DNA of 64,000 nt from Verrucomicrobia bacterium LW23 (GCA_003054695.1 QAZA01000053.1:126517-190516), one strand, 5' to 3'. Positions 50,144 to 59,153 are shown, counted from the stretch's first letter. Numbers and translations are program-made. The notes: generated by a model from the letters alone, not told the origin.

Positions 50144-51625
50144 ATGACCCCAAAAATAAAACTTTGTGCGACAGGGATTTACGGTCTCGATGAAATCCTG
50201 AAGGGTGGATTGCCCGTCAACAGACTTTACTTGCTTCGTGGAAATCCGGGCGTGGGGAAGACAACCCTCGCGATGCAGTTTTTGCTGGAGGGGGACAGGA
50301 ATGGGGAGAAGGGGCTGTATGTCACTCTTTCCGAAACCAAGCAGGAGATTGAGGACATCGCGCTTTCTCATCAGTGGGATCTGGGAAACCTGGCCATTTT
50401 TGAGCTCTCGGCCCTGGAGCAGGATTTGCAGGAAAGCTCTCAAAACACCATTTTTCATCCCTCGGAAATAGAGCTTAACAAGACTACGGAGATGCTCCTC
50501 AAGACGATTGAGGGGTCCAATCCCCGGCGAGTTGTTCTGGATTCGCTTTCCGAGTTCCGGCTGCTTTCGGACTCTTCGCTGCGTTACCGCAGGCAAATGC
50601 TGGCGTTGAAGCAGTATTTTGCGGGGCGGGACATCACCGTGCTGTTTCTGGATGACCATGCCGGAGGCAGTGATCTTCAGGTGCAGAGTATCGCGCACGG
50701 GGTGATAAGTATGGAAACGATTACCTCCGAATATGGGGCGGAGCGCAGGCGCCTGAAAGTGGATAAATTGCGTGGCGTGAATTTTCTGGGTGGATACCAT
50801 GATACCGTCATTTTTCCCGGTGGTCTCACCGTCTATCCCCGCCTGGTCGCCAAAGATCACGTGGTAACTTTTGAAAAGGGACTGCTTACCAGTGGGATCA
50901 AGCATCTGGATGCTCTGTTGGGCGGAGGACTGGACTGGGGCACCAGTTGCCTGTTTCTGGGCCCCGCCGGTGCAGGCAAATCGAGTCTGGCGACACAGTT
51001 TGCGGTGTCAGCGGCTGCCCAAAAGCATAAAGTCCTCGTCCTGCTTTTTGAGGAATCCCGCAATACCGCACTTGCGCGTGCACGCGGCCTTGGATCTCCC
51101 CTTGAGAGGTTTATTGAGGAGGGCACACTGGAGTTGCGGCAACTCGATCCCGGTGAGCTCGCCCCCGGACAGTTTGTCAGCATGGTTACCGACGCTGTGG
51201 AAAAGCATGGAGTGCGCGTCCTTCTTATCGACAGCCTTAACGGCTACATGCAGGCCATGCCGGGGATCCAGTATCTGAATATCCAGCTGCATGAGCTCCT
51301 GGCGTTTTGCAGTCACCGGGGTATCCTGACGATGCTGACCGTTGCACAGCAGGGAATTCTCGGGGCCTCCATGGCCACTCCGGTCGATCTGACTTACCTT
51401 GCGGATTCCGTCCTCCTGCTGCGTTACTTCGAGCAGGAAGGTCAGATCAAGAAGGCTATCTCGGTTCTCAAGAAGCGAATCGGTTATCACGAATCAACGA
51501 TCCGCCAGATCCAGACGGACTCGCGAGGGATAGAGGTGGGCGAGGTGCTGCACGAGTTTCAGGGAGTGCTTACGGGTATCCCTGTTTTCACCGGCGATCG
51601 CAGCTCCATCCTCAAACAATCGTAA
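50144..51625 (+). CDS. KaiC-like double RecA-domain ATPase
   Basis: This 493-residue protein carries two tandem RecA/KaiC domains. Domain 1 (about 1 to 235) has ATGIYGLDEILKGGLPVNRLYLLRG and the Walker A motif GNPGVGKTTLAMQF, then RRVVLDSLSEFRLLSD (Walker B). Domain 2 begins SGIKHLDALLGGGLDWGTSCLFLG and has GPAGAGKSSLATQF and LLIDSLNGYMQAMPG. KaiC proteins of this kind outside cyanobacteria act in stress or light-linked phospho-signalling. No KaiA or KaiB is nearby, but the histidine kinase and response regulator follow directly. The ATG at 50144 is chosen over a TTG at 50126. Its stop overlaps the kinase start (taatg). Confidence 0.9.
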   Translation: MTPKIKLCATGIYGLDEILKGGLPVNRLYLLRGNPGVGKTTLAMQFLLEGDRNGEKGLYVTLSETKQEIEDIALSHQWDLGNLAIFELSALEQDLQESSQNTIFHPSEIELNKTTEMLLKTIEGSNPRRVVLDSLSEFRLLSDSSLRYRRQMLALKQYFAGRDITVLFLDDHAGGSDLQVQSIAHGVISMETITSEYGAERRRLKVDKLRGVNFLGGYHDTVIFPGGLTVYPRLVAKDHVVTFEKGLLTSGIKHLDALLGGGLDWGTSCLFLGPAGAGKSSLATQFAVSAAAQKHKVLVLLFEESRNTALARARGLGSPLERFIEEGTLELRQLDPGELAPGQFVSMVTDAVEKHGVRVLLIDSLNGYMQAMPGIQYLNIQLHELLAFCSHRGILTMLTVAQQGILGASMATPVDLTYLADSVLLLRYFEQEGQIKKAISVLKKRIGYHESTIRQIQTDSRGIEVGEVLHEFQGVLTGIPVFTGDRSSILKQS

Positions 51626-52803
51626 TGGCGCCGCACCCGCAAATTGACCGCCGGATACTTGTGGTGGCGCCAACAGGCGCCGACGCCTCAAACGTTGTGC
51701 GAATTCTCAAGGAGCACGGATTCGAAGCGGAGGCGTTTCGAGATATATCCCGACTTGTCGAGGCGTTTATCCACGGCTGCGGCGTGGTGCTGATAACAGA
51801 AGAGGCTCTCCTGGGTAAGCAAAGTGCCGTCCTCGGCAACGTCCTGGATTCCCAGCCCAAATGGTCGAACGTGCCCCTTGTACTTATCACCAGCGGCGGA
51901 GCGGAGAAAGCGGGCGTGAACAAACGGCGCGGCTTCGCGAATCGGGTGCCCGTCACCATGCTGGAGCGCCCGCTCCGCACCTCCACGCTTACGTCTGCAA
52001 TCGAAGCGGCGCTTGCCTCAAGGGAGCAGCAGTACGAAATCCGGGACTTGCTGCTGGAGCGCGAGGCGATTCTTAACTCACTGGAAGCGCGAGTAACGGA
52101 GCGCACGGCAAATCTGACCGCCATGATCCATGAAATGGAGAGCTTCTCCTACAGCGTTTCGCACGATCTGCGCGCACCCCTGCGTGTCATCTTCGGCTAT
52201 GCGGACGCCGTGTTAGAAGACTACGCCGCCGAACTGCCCGAAGAGGGGCGCCGCCTGCTGCAGAAGATATCCAACGCGGCACGACGTATGGATCGCCTTA
52301 CCCAGGATCTGCTTGCCTACACACGGGTGGCCAATGGCGAAGTAACGATGGAACCCCTTAATGTAGATGACATTGTGGAGCATGTTCTTGAGGGATATCC
52401 CTCCATTCAGGAAGCGCGACACTATATCCGTGTGGAAAAGCCCCTGGGGAGTTGCGTCGGGCATGCCCCCTCTCTGGAGCAGATACTTTCCAACCTGCTG
52501 GATAACGCCCTCAAATTTGCCCGTCCCGGGGTGCCTCCGGACATTGTCATTTCATCCGCTCCCATCGGGGATCGTCTCCGACTTTCCGTGACCGACCGAG
52601 GCATCGGTATCGATCCTAAAAATGCACAGCGTATTTTTGGAATGTTTGAGCGCATTGGCAACGAAGCGCCCGGAACGGGTATCGGCCTGGCCATCGTCCG
52701 AAAATGCGCTCAGCGCATGAATGGGAAAGCCGGGCTGACACCCCAGGCCGGAGATCGGCACGACCGCACTGAGTTTTGGGTGGAACTGGAACGAAACAAA
52801 TGA
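51625..52803 (+). CDS. Sensor histidine kinase with pseudo-receiver N-terminus
   Basis: This 392-residue cytoplasmic kinase starts with a receiver-like fold (about 1 to 130; RRILVVAPTGADASNVVRIL), but the usual phospho-acceptor Asp position reads VVLITEEALLG, so it is a pseudo-receiver. A coiled-coil linker leads to the HisKA domain FSYSVSHDLRAPLRVIFGYAD (His about 176) and the HATPase with LSNLLDNALKFARPG (N box), VTDRGIGIDP (G1), IFGMFERI (F box) and GTGIGLAIVRK (G2). No membrane segment is seen. Start and stop overlap the flanking genes by 1 and 4 bases, so the three genes are translationally coupled. It probably relays a KaiC-linked signal to the response regulator. Confidence 0.92.
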   Translation: MAPHPQIDRRILVVAPTGADASNVVRILKEHGFEAEAFRDISRLVEAFIHGCGVVLITEEALLGKQSAVLGNVLDSQPKWSNVPLVLITSGGAEKAGVNKRRGFANRVPVTMLERPLRTSTLTSAIEAALASREQQYEIRDLLLEREAILNSLEARVTERTANLTAMIHEMESFSYSVSHDLRAPLRVIFGYADAVLEDYAAELPEEGRRLLQKISNAARRMDRLTQDLLAYTRVANGEVTMEPLNVDDIVEHVLEGYPSIQEARHYIRVEKPLGSCVGHAPSLEQILSNLLDNALKFARPGVPPDIVISSAPIGDRLRLSVTDRGIGIDPKNAQRIFGMFERIGNEAPGTGIGLAIVRKCAQRMNGKAGLTPQAGDRHDRTEFWVELERNK

Positions 52804-53228
52804 ATACACTACGACCCATCGTCCTGCTTGTGGAGGATAACGAGGAGGACAGATATCTGGCAAAAAGGGCCCTGTCAAAAGGTGGGCTGAAAGCTGTTTT
52901 TGAGGCGTCCGACGGTAAGGAAGCTGTCGATTACCTCATGGGAAATGATCGGTTTTCTGACAGAAATGCCTTTCCGCTGCCCGACATTATTCTCCTCGAT
53001 CTCAAGCTGCCCGAAATGGACGGCCACGAGATTGCGGAATGGATCAAAACCCGCGCGGAGCTCTCCTCCTGCCTGGTCTATATCCTCTCCTCGTCCGGCG
53101 AACCCCGCGATCGCGAACGCGCAGCTACCAACGCAAGGGGCTATTTCGTAAAGCCGCTCACGGTTGCCAACGTTGCGGATGTATCTCGTGCCTTTTGTGA
53201 GCAGATGCATCTGCAGCCTGAGATTTAG
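52800..53228 (+). CDS. Single-domain response regulator (Rcp1-like)
   Basis: This 142-residue receiver domain has no output domain. IVLLVEDNEEDRYLAKRAL gives the acidic pocket, PDIILLDLKLPEMDGHEI the phospho-acceptor Asp, ILSSSGEPRD the Thr/Ser switch position and GYFVKPLT the conserved Lys. The long insert DRFSDRNAFPLPDI is typical of Rcp1/CheY-like partners of phytochrome-type and KaiC-linked kinases. The ATG overlaps the kinase stop (atga), so it receives phosphate most likely from that kinase. It would act by protein-protein contact. Confidence 0.92.
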   Translation: MNTLRPIVLLVEDNEEDRYLAKRALSKGGLKAVFEASDGKEAVDYLMGNDRFSDRNAFPLPDIILLDLKLPEMDGHEIAEWIKTRAELSSCLVYILSSSGEPRDRERAATNARGYFVKPLTVANVADVSRAFCEQMHLQPEI

Positions 53229-53372
53229 ACCAGATCGCATGGCTAATGGGGCGAAATCTGGACGACGTCACTCGCGCCATGCCATGGTGGCATTCATAAA
53301 CTACCCCAGGCATCGCCTCCGCATCCGGGCAGATGTCATCCGCTTCTACGGGCCGGACTACTCCCCCCCGGG

Positions 53373-53678
53373 GTGGAGGTTAAGGTGGCCGGCGAGCCCA
53401 CCCATGAGGGCAAACCGAACGCCTACGCGCCCAACGCCACCATGACGATCACCTTTGAGAAGCCGGTACCGCCCGAGATCTCCGAACGCCGCGTGGCCAT
53501 CAACACACGATTTGAGACGCAGATCGTGCTGATCGGGGTCCACTTTGCGACGAAGTGTCGCGGACTGCCCGGTCAGCGATCCGACTTTCCGGATATCATC
53601 GGCTTCGTTACGGAAGATGTCTGGCACAACGGAAGGTTCACGGAAAAGCTCAGGTGGACCGCTCCCGCGAACGCATAG
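53373..53678 (+). CDS. Hypothetical protein or fragment (GTG start)
   Basis: This 101-residue frame starts at a GTG, and the coding signal may extend upstream without an ATG. TMTITFEKPVPPEISERRVAI and FETQIVLIGVHFATK are beta-rich. No signal or family is recognised. It ends inside the start of the VirB10-like frame, which begins 24 bases before its stop. It may be a remnant carried with the conjugation gene. Confidence 0.35.
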   Translation: MEVKVAGEPTHEGKPNAYAPNATMTITFEKPVPPEISERRVAINTRFETQIVLIGVHFATKCRGLPGQRSDFPDIIGFVTEDVWHNGRFTEKLRWTAPANA

Positions 53679-54172
53679 CCAGCGATTCGCAATGGCTCAT
53701 TGTCTGGCGTACTCCGGACCATCTGAATGGAGCCGAATTGCCGATTAAGGGCCTTGCGCTCGACATGGAAAAGGATGCGCGGACCGGTCGCTGGGCGATT
53801 ACCGATGGATCAGCCGGTCTTCGAGGGGAAATCATCAAGAGCGACAATCTCGCCGAGATCAAACTGTTCGCTTCCACCTTTATCGCCGCTGCCGCGTCCG
53901 GTCTGCAGGACACCCAGGAAACCACTAACGCCGTTACCGGCGAGACGCGTCGCAGCCCGCTGGATTCGCCCAAGAACGCGGCTCTCCAGGCGACCAGCGC
54001 CGTCATCAACAAATACGCCGATCAGATTGCCGACTCCATCAAGCGCGACGGGTTCTACGTCCGCGTGCCGGCCGGCAAGCAATTCTATCTCTACGCCACC
54101 CAAACCATCGATCAGAACAACGCCAGGCTCGGAGGCTCGCGAGTGCGACAGCCGTCCGAAACTGCAAAATAA
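53654..54172 (+). pseudogene. VirB10/TrbI C-terminal fragment of a conjugation apparatus
   Basis: The 172 codons from a GTG at 53654 match the C-terminal beta-barrel of VirB10-type proteins: SQWLIVWRTPDHLNGAELPIKGLALD, DGSAGLRGEIIKSDNLAEIKLFASTF, KNAALQATSAVINKYADQIADSI and DGFYVRVPAGKQFYLYATQTIDQNNA. Full-length VirB10/TrbI proteins are about 350 to 450 residues and have an N-terminal membrane anchor and Pro-rich region, which are missing here. No other type IV secretion gene is in view. It is most likely a leftover of an integrative conjugative element. Confidence 0.75.
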
Positions 54173-54184
54173 GGAGGTCAGCCT

Positions 54185-54394
54185 ATGAAGATGAAACCCC
54201 GACTTACCGAGTATCTCGGTCCGGGAGCCGCAGCCCCTGATCCCAGTACGCTGATGCGGTTCGTCCTCGCCGGTAAGACGACCGCCGATCTCGTCTGGGA
54301 ATTCGACTATGCCCTGCGAAATCTCACCGGCGCCCCCATGCCCAACGAGCCCGAACGCTGGCTCATGCCTCCCGAAGGCAACACCGGCGCCTGA
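54185..54394 (+). CDS. Small hypothetical protein in the conjugation remnant
   Basis: This 69-residue protein has a strong Shine-Dalgarno (aaggaggt, ending about 7 bases before the ATG), which supports real translation. LMRFVLAGKTTADLVWEFDYALRNLTGAPMPNEPERWLMPP shows no known motif. It lies 12 bases after the VirB10 fragment and 51 before the first of the tandem paralogues, on the same strand. Confidence 0.55.
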   Translation: MKMKPRLTEYLGPGAAAPDPSTLMRFVLAGKTTADLVWEFDYALRNLTGAPMPNEPERWLMPPEGNTGA

Positions 54395-54445
54395 CGTTTC
54401 CCTCCACTTCCAACTTAACCCGCCACGCCTACCCCCAATTTACCT

Positions 54446-54919
54446 ATGGCTATCAAACACCGCCCCGAAGGACCTCCGCCTCTTCAGATGGTTCCGGATA
54501 ACGGCGATCCAGGTCCAACCGCCAAAACATCCGAAGTCCCCGAAGTTGCCTCAGCAAAGCAGTTTGCGTCCAACCCCAAACTGGATGCCCGCCTCGACGG
54601 CTACATGAAGGCCGATCCCAAGCTGACCGAGTACTACACCAATCTTGTTCGGCAAAACCCCGAGCGCGCCGTCCGTAAGCTCATGTTGAACGAGATGAAC
54701 AAGCACGACCAGAACATGCAGTACGTCTCCAAGGTCATGCCCCAGGTCAAGGAATGGCTGAGCCAGCAAACCCCCGAGGTGCAGCAACGCATCCAGGAGC
54801 GAATCCAAAACGTCCCTCCCATTCATCAGGAAGTGGCTCTCGTCCGCGAGGCCAAGGCCACCAAAATGCGGATGGATTTCGCTCCCAAGCCCCGGCAGTC
54901 GATGGCCGCGGCTGTCTGA
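54446..54919 (+). CDS. Hypothetical protein, tandem paralogue A
   Basis: This 157-residue protein has a disordered Pro-rich start and a charged helical core. It is clearly related to the next gene: YMKADPKLTEYYTNLVRQNP, RAVRKLMLNEMNKHDQNMQY, VKEWLSQQTPEVQQRIQERI and PPIHQEVALVREAK have counterparts at the same spacing there. No known family is recognised. It is predicted cytoplasmic. The repeat of the core plus the ICE context suggests a mobile-element accessory protein. Confidence 0.65.
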   Translation: MAIKHRPEGPPPLQMVPDNGDPGPTAKTSEVPEVASAKQFASNPKLDARLDGYMKADPKLTEYYTNLVRQNPERAVRKLMLNEMNKHDQNMQYVSKVMPQVKEWLSQQTPEVQQRIQERIQNVPPIHQEVALVREAKATKMRMDFAPKPRQSMAAAV

Positions 54920-54987
54920 CGTAAACCATTGCCGCAGGGAACTGATATCGAGCCGGTTTCCTGCGGCAAACTCATTCCGTTTATTGT

Positions 54988-55428
54988 ATGGGGATCAAAA
55001 AGATACAGTCTTCCAATCCCGGCCTGGCGGAACCGATGAGAGCTTCTATTGAACGCCTGGCTCGCCTCTCTCGAGCAAAAAAGCGATACATTAGTGATGT
55101 AGGGACGCCCACGCGTTTGGGAGACTTCATGAAAGCGGATCCCGGACTCTTGTCTCATTACACCAGACTGGTATCGGAAAACCCTCGGAATGCCGTAAGG
55201 CTACTGATGCTTAACGACATGCGGAGGCACTACCAAGAGATGGCCTATGTCAGCAAAGCGCTGGCAAACATCAGAACATGGCTGGCAGATCAGCCTAAAG
55301 AGGTTCAGCACGCGATACGCGAGCGAATCAGCACCGTCGCACCCATTTACCGAGATAAGGCACTACTGCGCGAAGCCAACAAACTGAGGTACTCCGAGAA
55401 ACCGCGAAACGGGATAAACGCTTCTTAG
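54988..55428 (+). CDS. Hypothetical protein, tandem paralogue B
   Basis: This 146-residue protein is basic and helical. FMKADPGLLSHYTRLVSENP, NAVRLLMLNDMRRHYQEMAY, IRTWLADQPKEVQHAIRERI and APIYRDKALLREAN align with gene A over about 90 residues with no visible gap. The N-terminus differs. The two genes are 68 bases apart and arose by duplication. It is followed by a small RHH-like gene 19 bases downstream, so A, B and the RHH-like gene probably share a transcript. Confidence 0.65.
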   Translation: MGIKKIQSSNPGLAEPMRASIERLARLSRAKKRYISDVGTPTRLGDFMKADPGLLSHYTRLVSENPRNAVRLLMLNDMRRHYQEMAYVSKALANIRTWLADQPKEVQHAIRERISTVAPIYRDKALLREANKLRYSEKPRNGINAS

Positions 55429-55447
55429 AAACACGAACTCCACCTGT

Positions 55448-55672
55448 ATGATTCAAAACGCGCCTCTTTCGGTCAAGTTTGATCCAGACACGCGGAAAGA
55501 CCTGAAGCGGATGGCTCAACTGCTCAATAACTCTGAAAATCACATTGTCCAGGAATGTGTCAAAGCGATCGTTGTTTTGAGCGAGCAGGCTGGGAAAGAA
55601 CAACTTACTCTCCTCGTAACGCTAATACGCGCGGCTGACGCTCACGTCAAACACCCACCCAAAATGAAATGA
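55448..55672 (+). CDS. Small protein, possibly ribbon-helix-helix
   Basis: This 74-residue protein begins with a short strand and two helices, APLSVKFDPDTRKDLKRMAQLLNN followed by SENHIVQECVKAIVVL, the layout of RHH (CopG/Arc) DNA-binding proteins that are often autoregulators or antitoxins. The second half is not typical. It starts 19 bases after paralogue B on the same strand, so it may regulate that unit. Confidence 0.5.
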   Translation: MIQNAPLSVKFDPDTRKDLKRMAQLLNNSENHIVQECVKAIVVLSEQAGKEQLTLLVTLIRAADAHVKHPPKMK

Positions 55673-55807
55673 GTTTGTTGGCGCAACCCGTAACAGCTCC
55701 TACAAAGGGGCGGCAGCCAACATACCCGTCTGATGAGTTCCTTTTGTCGTATCGCGGCACAAACCATCTTCCTTTTAGAGAACGCTAATGACTGGACATG
55801 AACCAAT

Positions 55808-56059
55808 TTACAATAAGAAGGTCATTTCTCTCCGCCGAGACTTCTTTGGCCGTCTCCAAAACCACTCCGGGGTGCTGATGCCGAAAGGCGCTATGCCAGT
55901 GCCGGAGGCCGGGCGGGAACCAGACGACGTCGCTGGGTGGATCTCCTCGATCTGCCCTCCCTCGCGCTGTACCCAGCCTTTGCCGGAGGTTTGCGATCCG
56001 ACTCTTTTGATCTCAAATTCGGGCTTCACTTGTTGAGTGGTGGATTTGTTGCTTAACAT
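55808..56059 (-). pseudogene. Cupin-domain protein broken by a frameshift
   Basis: The first part reads GWVQREGGQIEEIHP, the usual strand of small cupins. One base later, in the next frame, the genuine continuation DVVWFPPGLRHWHSAF appears, including the metal-binding His pair. A single-base loss after HP therefore destroyed the gene. The N-terminal 70 percent of the domain is also missing. The position is between the RHH-like gene and an SDR gene. Confidence 0.7.
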
Positions 56060-56219
56060 CGCTACGCTGCTATGGTGGACGGTAGCCTGTAATGCGGCTC
56101 CCGTTGCACGGCTCTTGCTTAGAATGGGGGGCTTTTACTCAGTTCCGGTAACACAAATGCACGATTGTTTTCACCACCCACGGGATCCTTCGGTCAAAAA
56201 TACCGGCGTGTCTTTGCCT

Positions 56220-57083
56220 ATGGATCGCCGACGCTTTCTTGTGGCCGGGCTGGGGCTGAGCGTGGTGGGCATACTCGGAAGCTCTCTTATGATACCTGAA
56301 ACATCCATCGCCCAGGCGCCTGCGGCTTCCGCCACTGCGGACAATGTCCGAAAGGCGCGTATCTTCATCACCGGCTCTTCGGAAGGGTTGGGAAAGCTTG
56401 CCGCCCAGACGCTGCTGGCGGACGGCTATCGCGTCGTCGTCCACGTGCGCTCCCCGGCGCGACTTAGTGCGGTGCAGGAACTTGTGAATAAGGGCGCCGT
56501 CGCGACGATTGGGGATCTTTCGGATCTCACGCAGACACGTGACCTCGCGGCGCAAGTCAACAAGATCGGTCCGATGGATGCGGTGATTCACAACGCCGGC
56601 GTGTACACCGGGCCCGCGATCCTTACTGTCAACGTGGTGGCACCCTACTTGCTGACGGCTCTTATCCAGCGGCCCAAACGGCTGATTTACCTTAGCAGTG
56701 GCATGCATTCCGGCGGCCGTGCGAGCCTGAGCGGCATGGACTGGACCGGGAAGACGGCGACGGGCTCCTACTCCGACAGTAAGCTTTTCGTCACCACGCT
56801 CGCCGCCGCCGTGGCCCGAATGTGGCCGGACATCTACAGCAACTCAGTCAACCCCGGCTGGGTGCCTACAAAAATGGGCGGCTCCAGCGCTCCGGACGAC
56901 CTGCGGCTGGGCCATCTCACTCAGGAGTGGCTTGCCACCAGCAACGACGCCGAAGCGCAGACAAGCGGGGGCTACTGGTTTCACCAAAAGCGCGAGAAGC
57001 CGCACGCCGCCGTCCTGGACGTCCAATTCCAAACGCAACTGCTTGATGAACTGGCCCGCGCGACGGGCACCGCTCTCTCGTGA
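56220..57083 (+). CDS. Short-chain dehydrogenase/reductase with Tat-like leader
   Basis: This 287-residue SDR starts at the ATG at 56220 (MDRRRFLVAGLGLSVVGILG), a twin-Arg-like leader with a hydrophobic stretch; the frame upstream to 56037 has no gene-like sequence. The Rossmann motif is FITGSSEGLGKLAAQTL, the AVIHNAGVY motif follows, and the catalytic Tyr and Lys are in GSYSDSKLF (Y-x-x-x-K). WVPTKMGGSSAPDDL near the end is typical of SDRs. It oxidises or reduces an unknown alcohol or carbonyl; export with a bound cofactor would be unusual. It shares the direction of the ICE remnant but not its spacing. Confidence 0.85.
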   Translation: MDRRRFLVAGLGLSVVGILGSSLMIPETSIAQAPAASATADNVRKARIFITGSSEGLGKLAAQTLLADGYRVVVHVRSPARLSAVQELVNKGAVATIGDLSDLTQTRDLAAQVNKIGPMDAVIHNAGVYTGPAILTVNVVAPYLLTALIQRPKRLIYLSSGMHSGGRASLSGMDWTGKTATGSYSDSKLFVTTLAAAVARMWPDIYSNSVNPGWVPTKMGGSSAPDDLRLGHLTQEWLATSNDAEAQTSGGYWFHQKREKPHAAVLDVQFQTQLLDELARATGTALS

Positions 57084-57314
57084 CGTGAGAGTCGACCTGC
57101 GGGCGGTCCCACATAGGGTGGCTGATTTACCCCTCAGAAAGTCTCCAAAGGCTGAGGAACCGACGGACAAAGGGGTCCTCACGACTTAATCTACGGAATA
57201 AAGTGCAACGGCATGCCGCGCAAGGGTGGGACGGGATTGCCCAATCTGAACGGTATTTCATGCCTATCACCTCCGTTCCCATTGAATAATTCAGCGGCTG
57301 ATGTAATTTGTGCA

Positions 57315-57659
57315 ATGCCAAACGTAGGATTGCTGAAGGCCAGCGAACCGCTGTCTCCGAAGAATCGGGTCATCATCCGGTTCTCGGTGGAAGTGGATGA
57401 ACTGCCGGTCTATAACGAAAGTTACGACATTGACGAACTTCTTCAGGAGCTGCACGACCAGCCCGAAGAAACCTTGAAGAGGTGGTCATGGCGTCTGCTG
57501 AGTACCGCTTACGCCAGAGACAAGGAGGGATTTAGCGCTTGTCTGACCCGAGGACTGATCGATGGTATGGGCGCCCCAAAGGGTAAAGGTGAAGGGGTCG
57601 ACTTGAAAGAGGCAATCTGTGGAAATGCAGGCGAGAGCCAGGCACCGAACGTATCCTGA
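57315..57659 (+). CDS. Hypothetical protein
   Basis: This 114-residue frame starts at the ATG at 57315 (the frame also reaches upstream to 57213). RVIIRFSVEVDELPVYNESYDIDELLQELHDQPEETLKRWSWRLLSTAYARDKEGFSACLTRGLIDGM is acidic and compact. I do not recognise it. The coding probability looks moderate, and no neighbour gives a hint. Confidence 0.4.
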   Translation: MPNVGLLKASEPLSPKNRVIIRFSVEVDELPVYNESYDIDELLQELHDQPEETLKRWSWRLLSTAYARDKEGFSACLTRGLIDGMGAPKGKGEGVDLKEAICGNAGESQAPNVS

Positions 57660-57860
57660 AACGGATCGGACTCCGCAAAGCTTTTCCGGTTTCGCTGGCG
57701 CTTCCTTTTTGCACGGGTTAGCTTTAGTGCCGCTTGTTTACCAGCGCAACCGCGTTGCTGAAGTTGCGACGCTCTGTGCATGAAAGTGGCCAGGGAGTGC
57801 TCCCTGGCGAACCAGCCGCAAACGGTACACGTGTCATGTCGTGTTCCCGTCCTCCTTCAT

Positions 57861-59153
57861 CTACCCGGCCGTCTTATATATCAGGCGCTCCGATTTTTCC
57901 CACCAACCTGGCGGTATTTCCTCCGTGCCTGGATGTTTCCGCTTGCAGTTAAGGTGGCGAACGAATTCTGTGAACTCCGTGGAGTGGGGAGTACCTTCCT
58001 TAAGTATGTAGACCCCAGGCTCGTAGTTACCCCTCGATCTTGTGACAAGACTGTCCCAGTCATAGAGTCCCAGCAGGGCCCAGACGGTAACTGCCTCCAC
58101 GGGCAGGCCGCAATTGCGGGCTTCCACCACGCCCTGCCAGATGGTTTCCAGCCAGCGCATCTGGTTTTCGGTAGTAGACCCAAGGTGCGCTTCTGAAACG
58201 ACAAGGCGGCCCCCGTACCTGGCATGCGTATCGTTGAGTTTAGCGTAGATCCCTTCCATCCCTGTTTCGAGCACCCGAATGGCCTCCACATCGGCATAGG
58301 GCTCGAATGCGTTGCCCCCGTGGCTGTCCGGCGGAAACAGGTCGAGACGTTCATCCAGATAGCGCTCGCTGGTGATGTAATAGTTAATTCCGTAGATATC
58401 CGGCGGGCATGGCGCCGCGTTGATGCGCGCCAGTTGCTCCCGGGTATCCCACGCAAAAAAATGCATGAGAGGATGCCCGGGCTGTACGCGACCATTAAGG
58501 AGATCGAAACTCAGCCAACGTCGCTCGTTGTCAAAATCGGCCTGATATCGGAGGTGCGGCGTGCTGAATGTCTTGCCAAGATCCTCCGTCTGGACGAGCA
58601 GCGTGTTGGGATTCACCTGCCGTATCTGCCTCATGGCCTCCAGGGTGCCTTCCGTTTCGTTAAGAAGGATGCGGATCATCGAGTGATCGGAGCGATGATG
58701 CGGATACCAGAAGCCATAGAGGCCGCTGAAACGAGCCGTGGTGAGCGGCTCGTTCACCGGCGTGTAACGGTTTACCCAGGGGTATCGCTCGGCGACGGCT
58801 CGTGCAAACGCCCCGAGCTTGCGCGGGAACTCGGGGTCGAGCAGGCATGTCCATCGCGGGCCGCTGCCATGGTGCAGCAGCCCCAGAATGGGAGAGATTC
58901 CGAGCGACTGGAGCCGGCTGAGGCGTTCGTCCAGCCAACTCCACTCGAACTGATGGGGTCCGTCGGGCTGGACGATCTCCCAAAGCGCCGGATATCGCAG
59001 CGTGCGAAATCCAAGCGCCGCGAATTCATCCAGATCGGTGATGCGCTCATGGTGTCCCGAAGCCACAATCTGATTGAGGTAGCCGTCGCCTACCCGGTTT
59101 ACCGTACATTCGATGCCGCCCCAGACTTCTGGAGAAGATGACGGCATTCTCAT
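57861..59153 (-). CDS. Family 1 glycosyl hydrolase-like protein
   Basis: This 430-residue TIM barrel resembles the GH1-like domain that is often fused to RmlD-type dTDP-sugar reductases. WGGIECTVNRVGDGYLNQ, LRYPALWEIVQPD, LHHGSGPRWTCLLDPEFP, NRYTPVNEPLTTARFSGLYGFWYPHH (NEP motif with acid Glu) and VVSEAHLGSTTENQMRWLETI (second Glu region) are visible. Here no reductase half is attached. It starts 4 bases inside the end of the upstream glycosyltransferase gene (both leftward, atga-type overlap), so the two are a coupled pair for surface glycan synthesis or modification. It probably acts in the cytoplasm. Confidence 0.8.
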   Translation of the reverse strand: MRMPSSSPEVWGGIECTVNRVGDGYLNQIVASGHHERITDLDEFAALGFRTLRYPALWEIVQPDGPHQFEWSWLDERLSRLQSLGISPILGLLHHGSGPRWTCLLDPEFPRKLGAFARAVAERYPWVNRYTPVNEPLTTARFSGLYGFWYPHHRSDHSMIRILLNETEGTLEAMRQIRQVNPNTLLVQTEDLGKTFSTPHLRYQADFDNERRWLSFDLLNGRVQPGHPLMHFFAWDTREQLARINAAPCPPDIYGINYYITSERYLDERLDLFPPDSHGGNAFEPYADVEAIRVLETGMEGIYAKLNDTHARYGGRLVVSEAHLGSTTENQMRWLETIWQGVVEARNCGLPVEAVTVWALLGLYDWDSLVTRSRGNYEPGVYILKEGTPHSTEFTEFVRHLNCKRKHPGTEEIPPGWWEKSERLIYKTAG

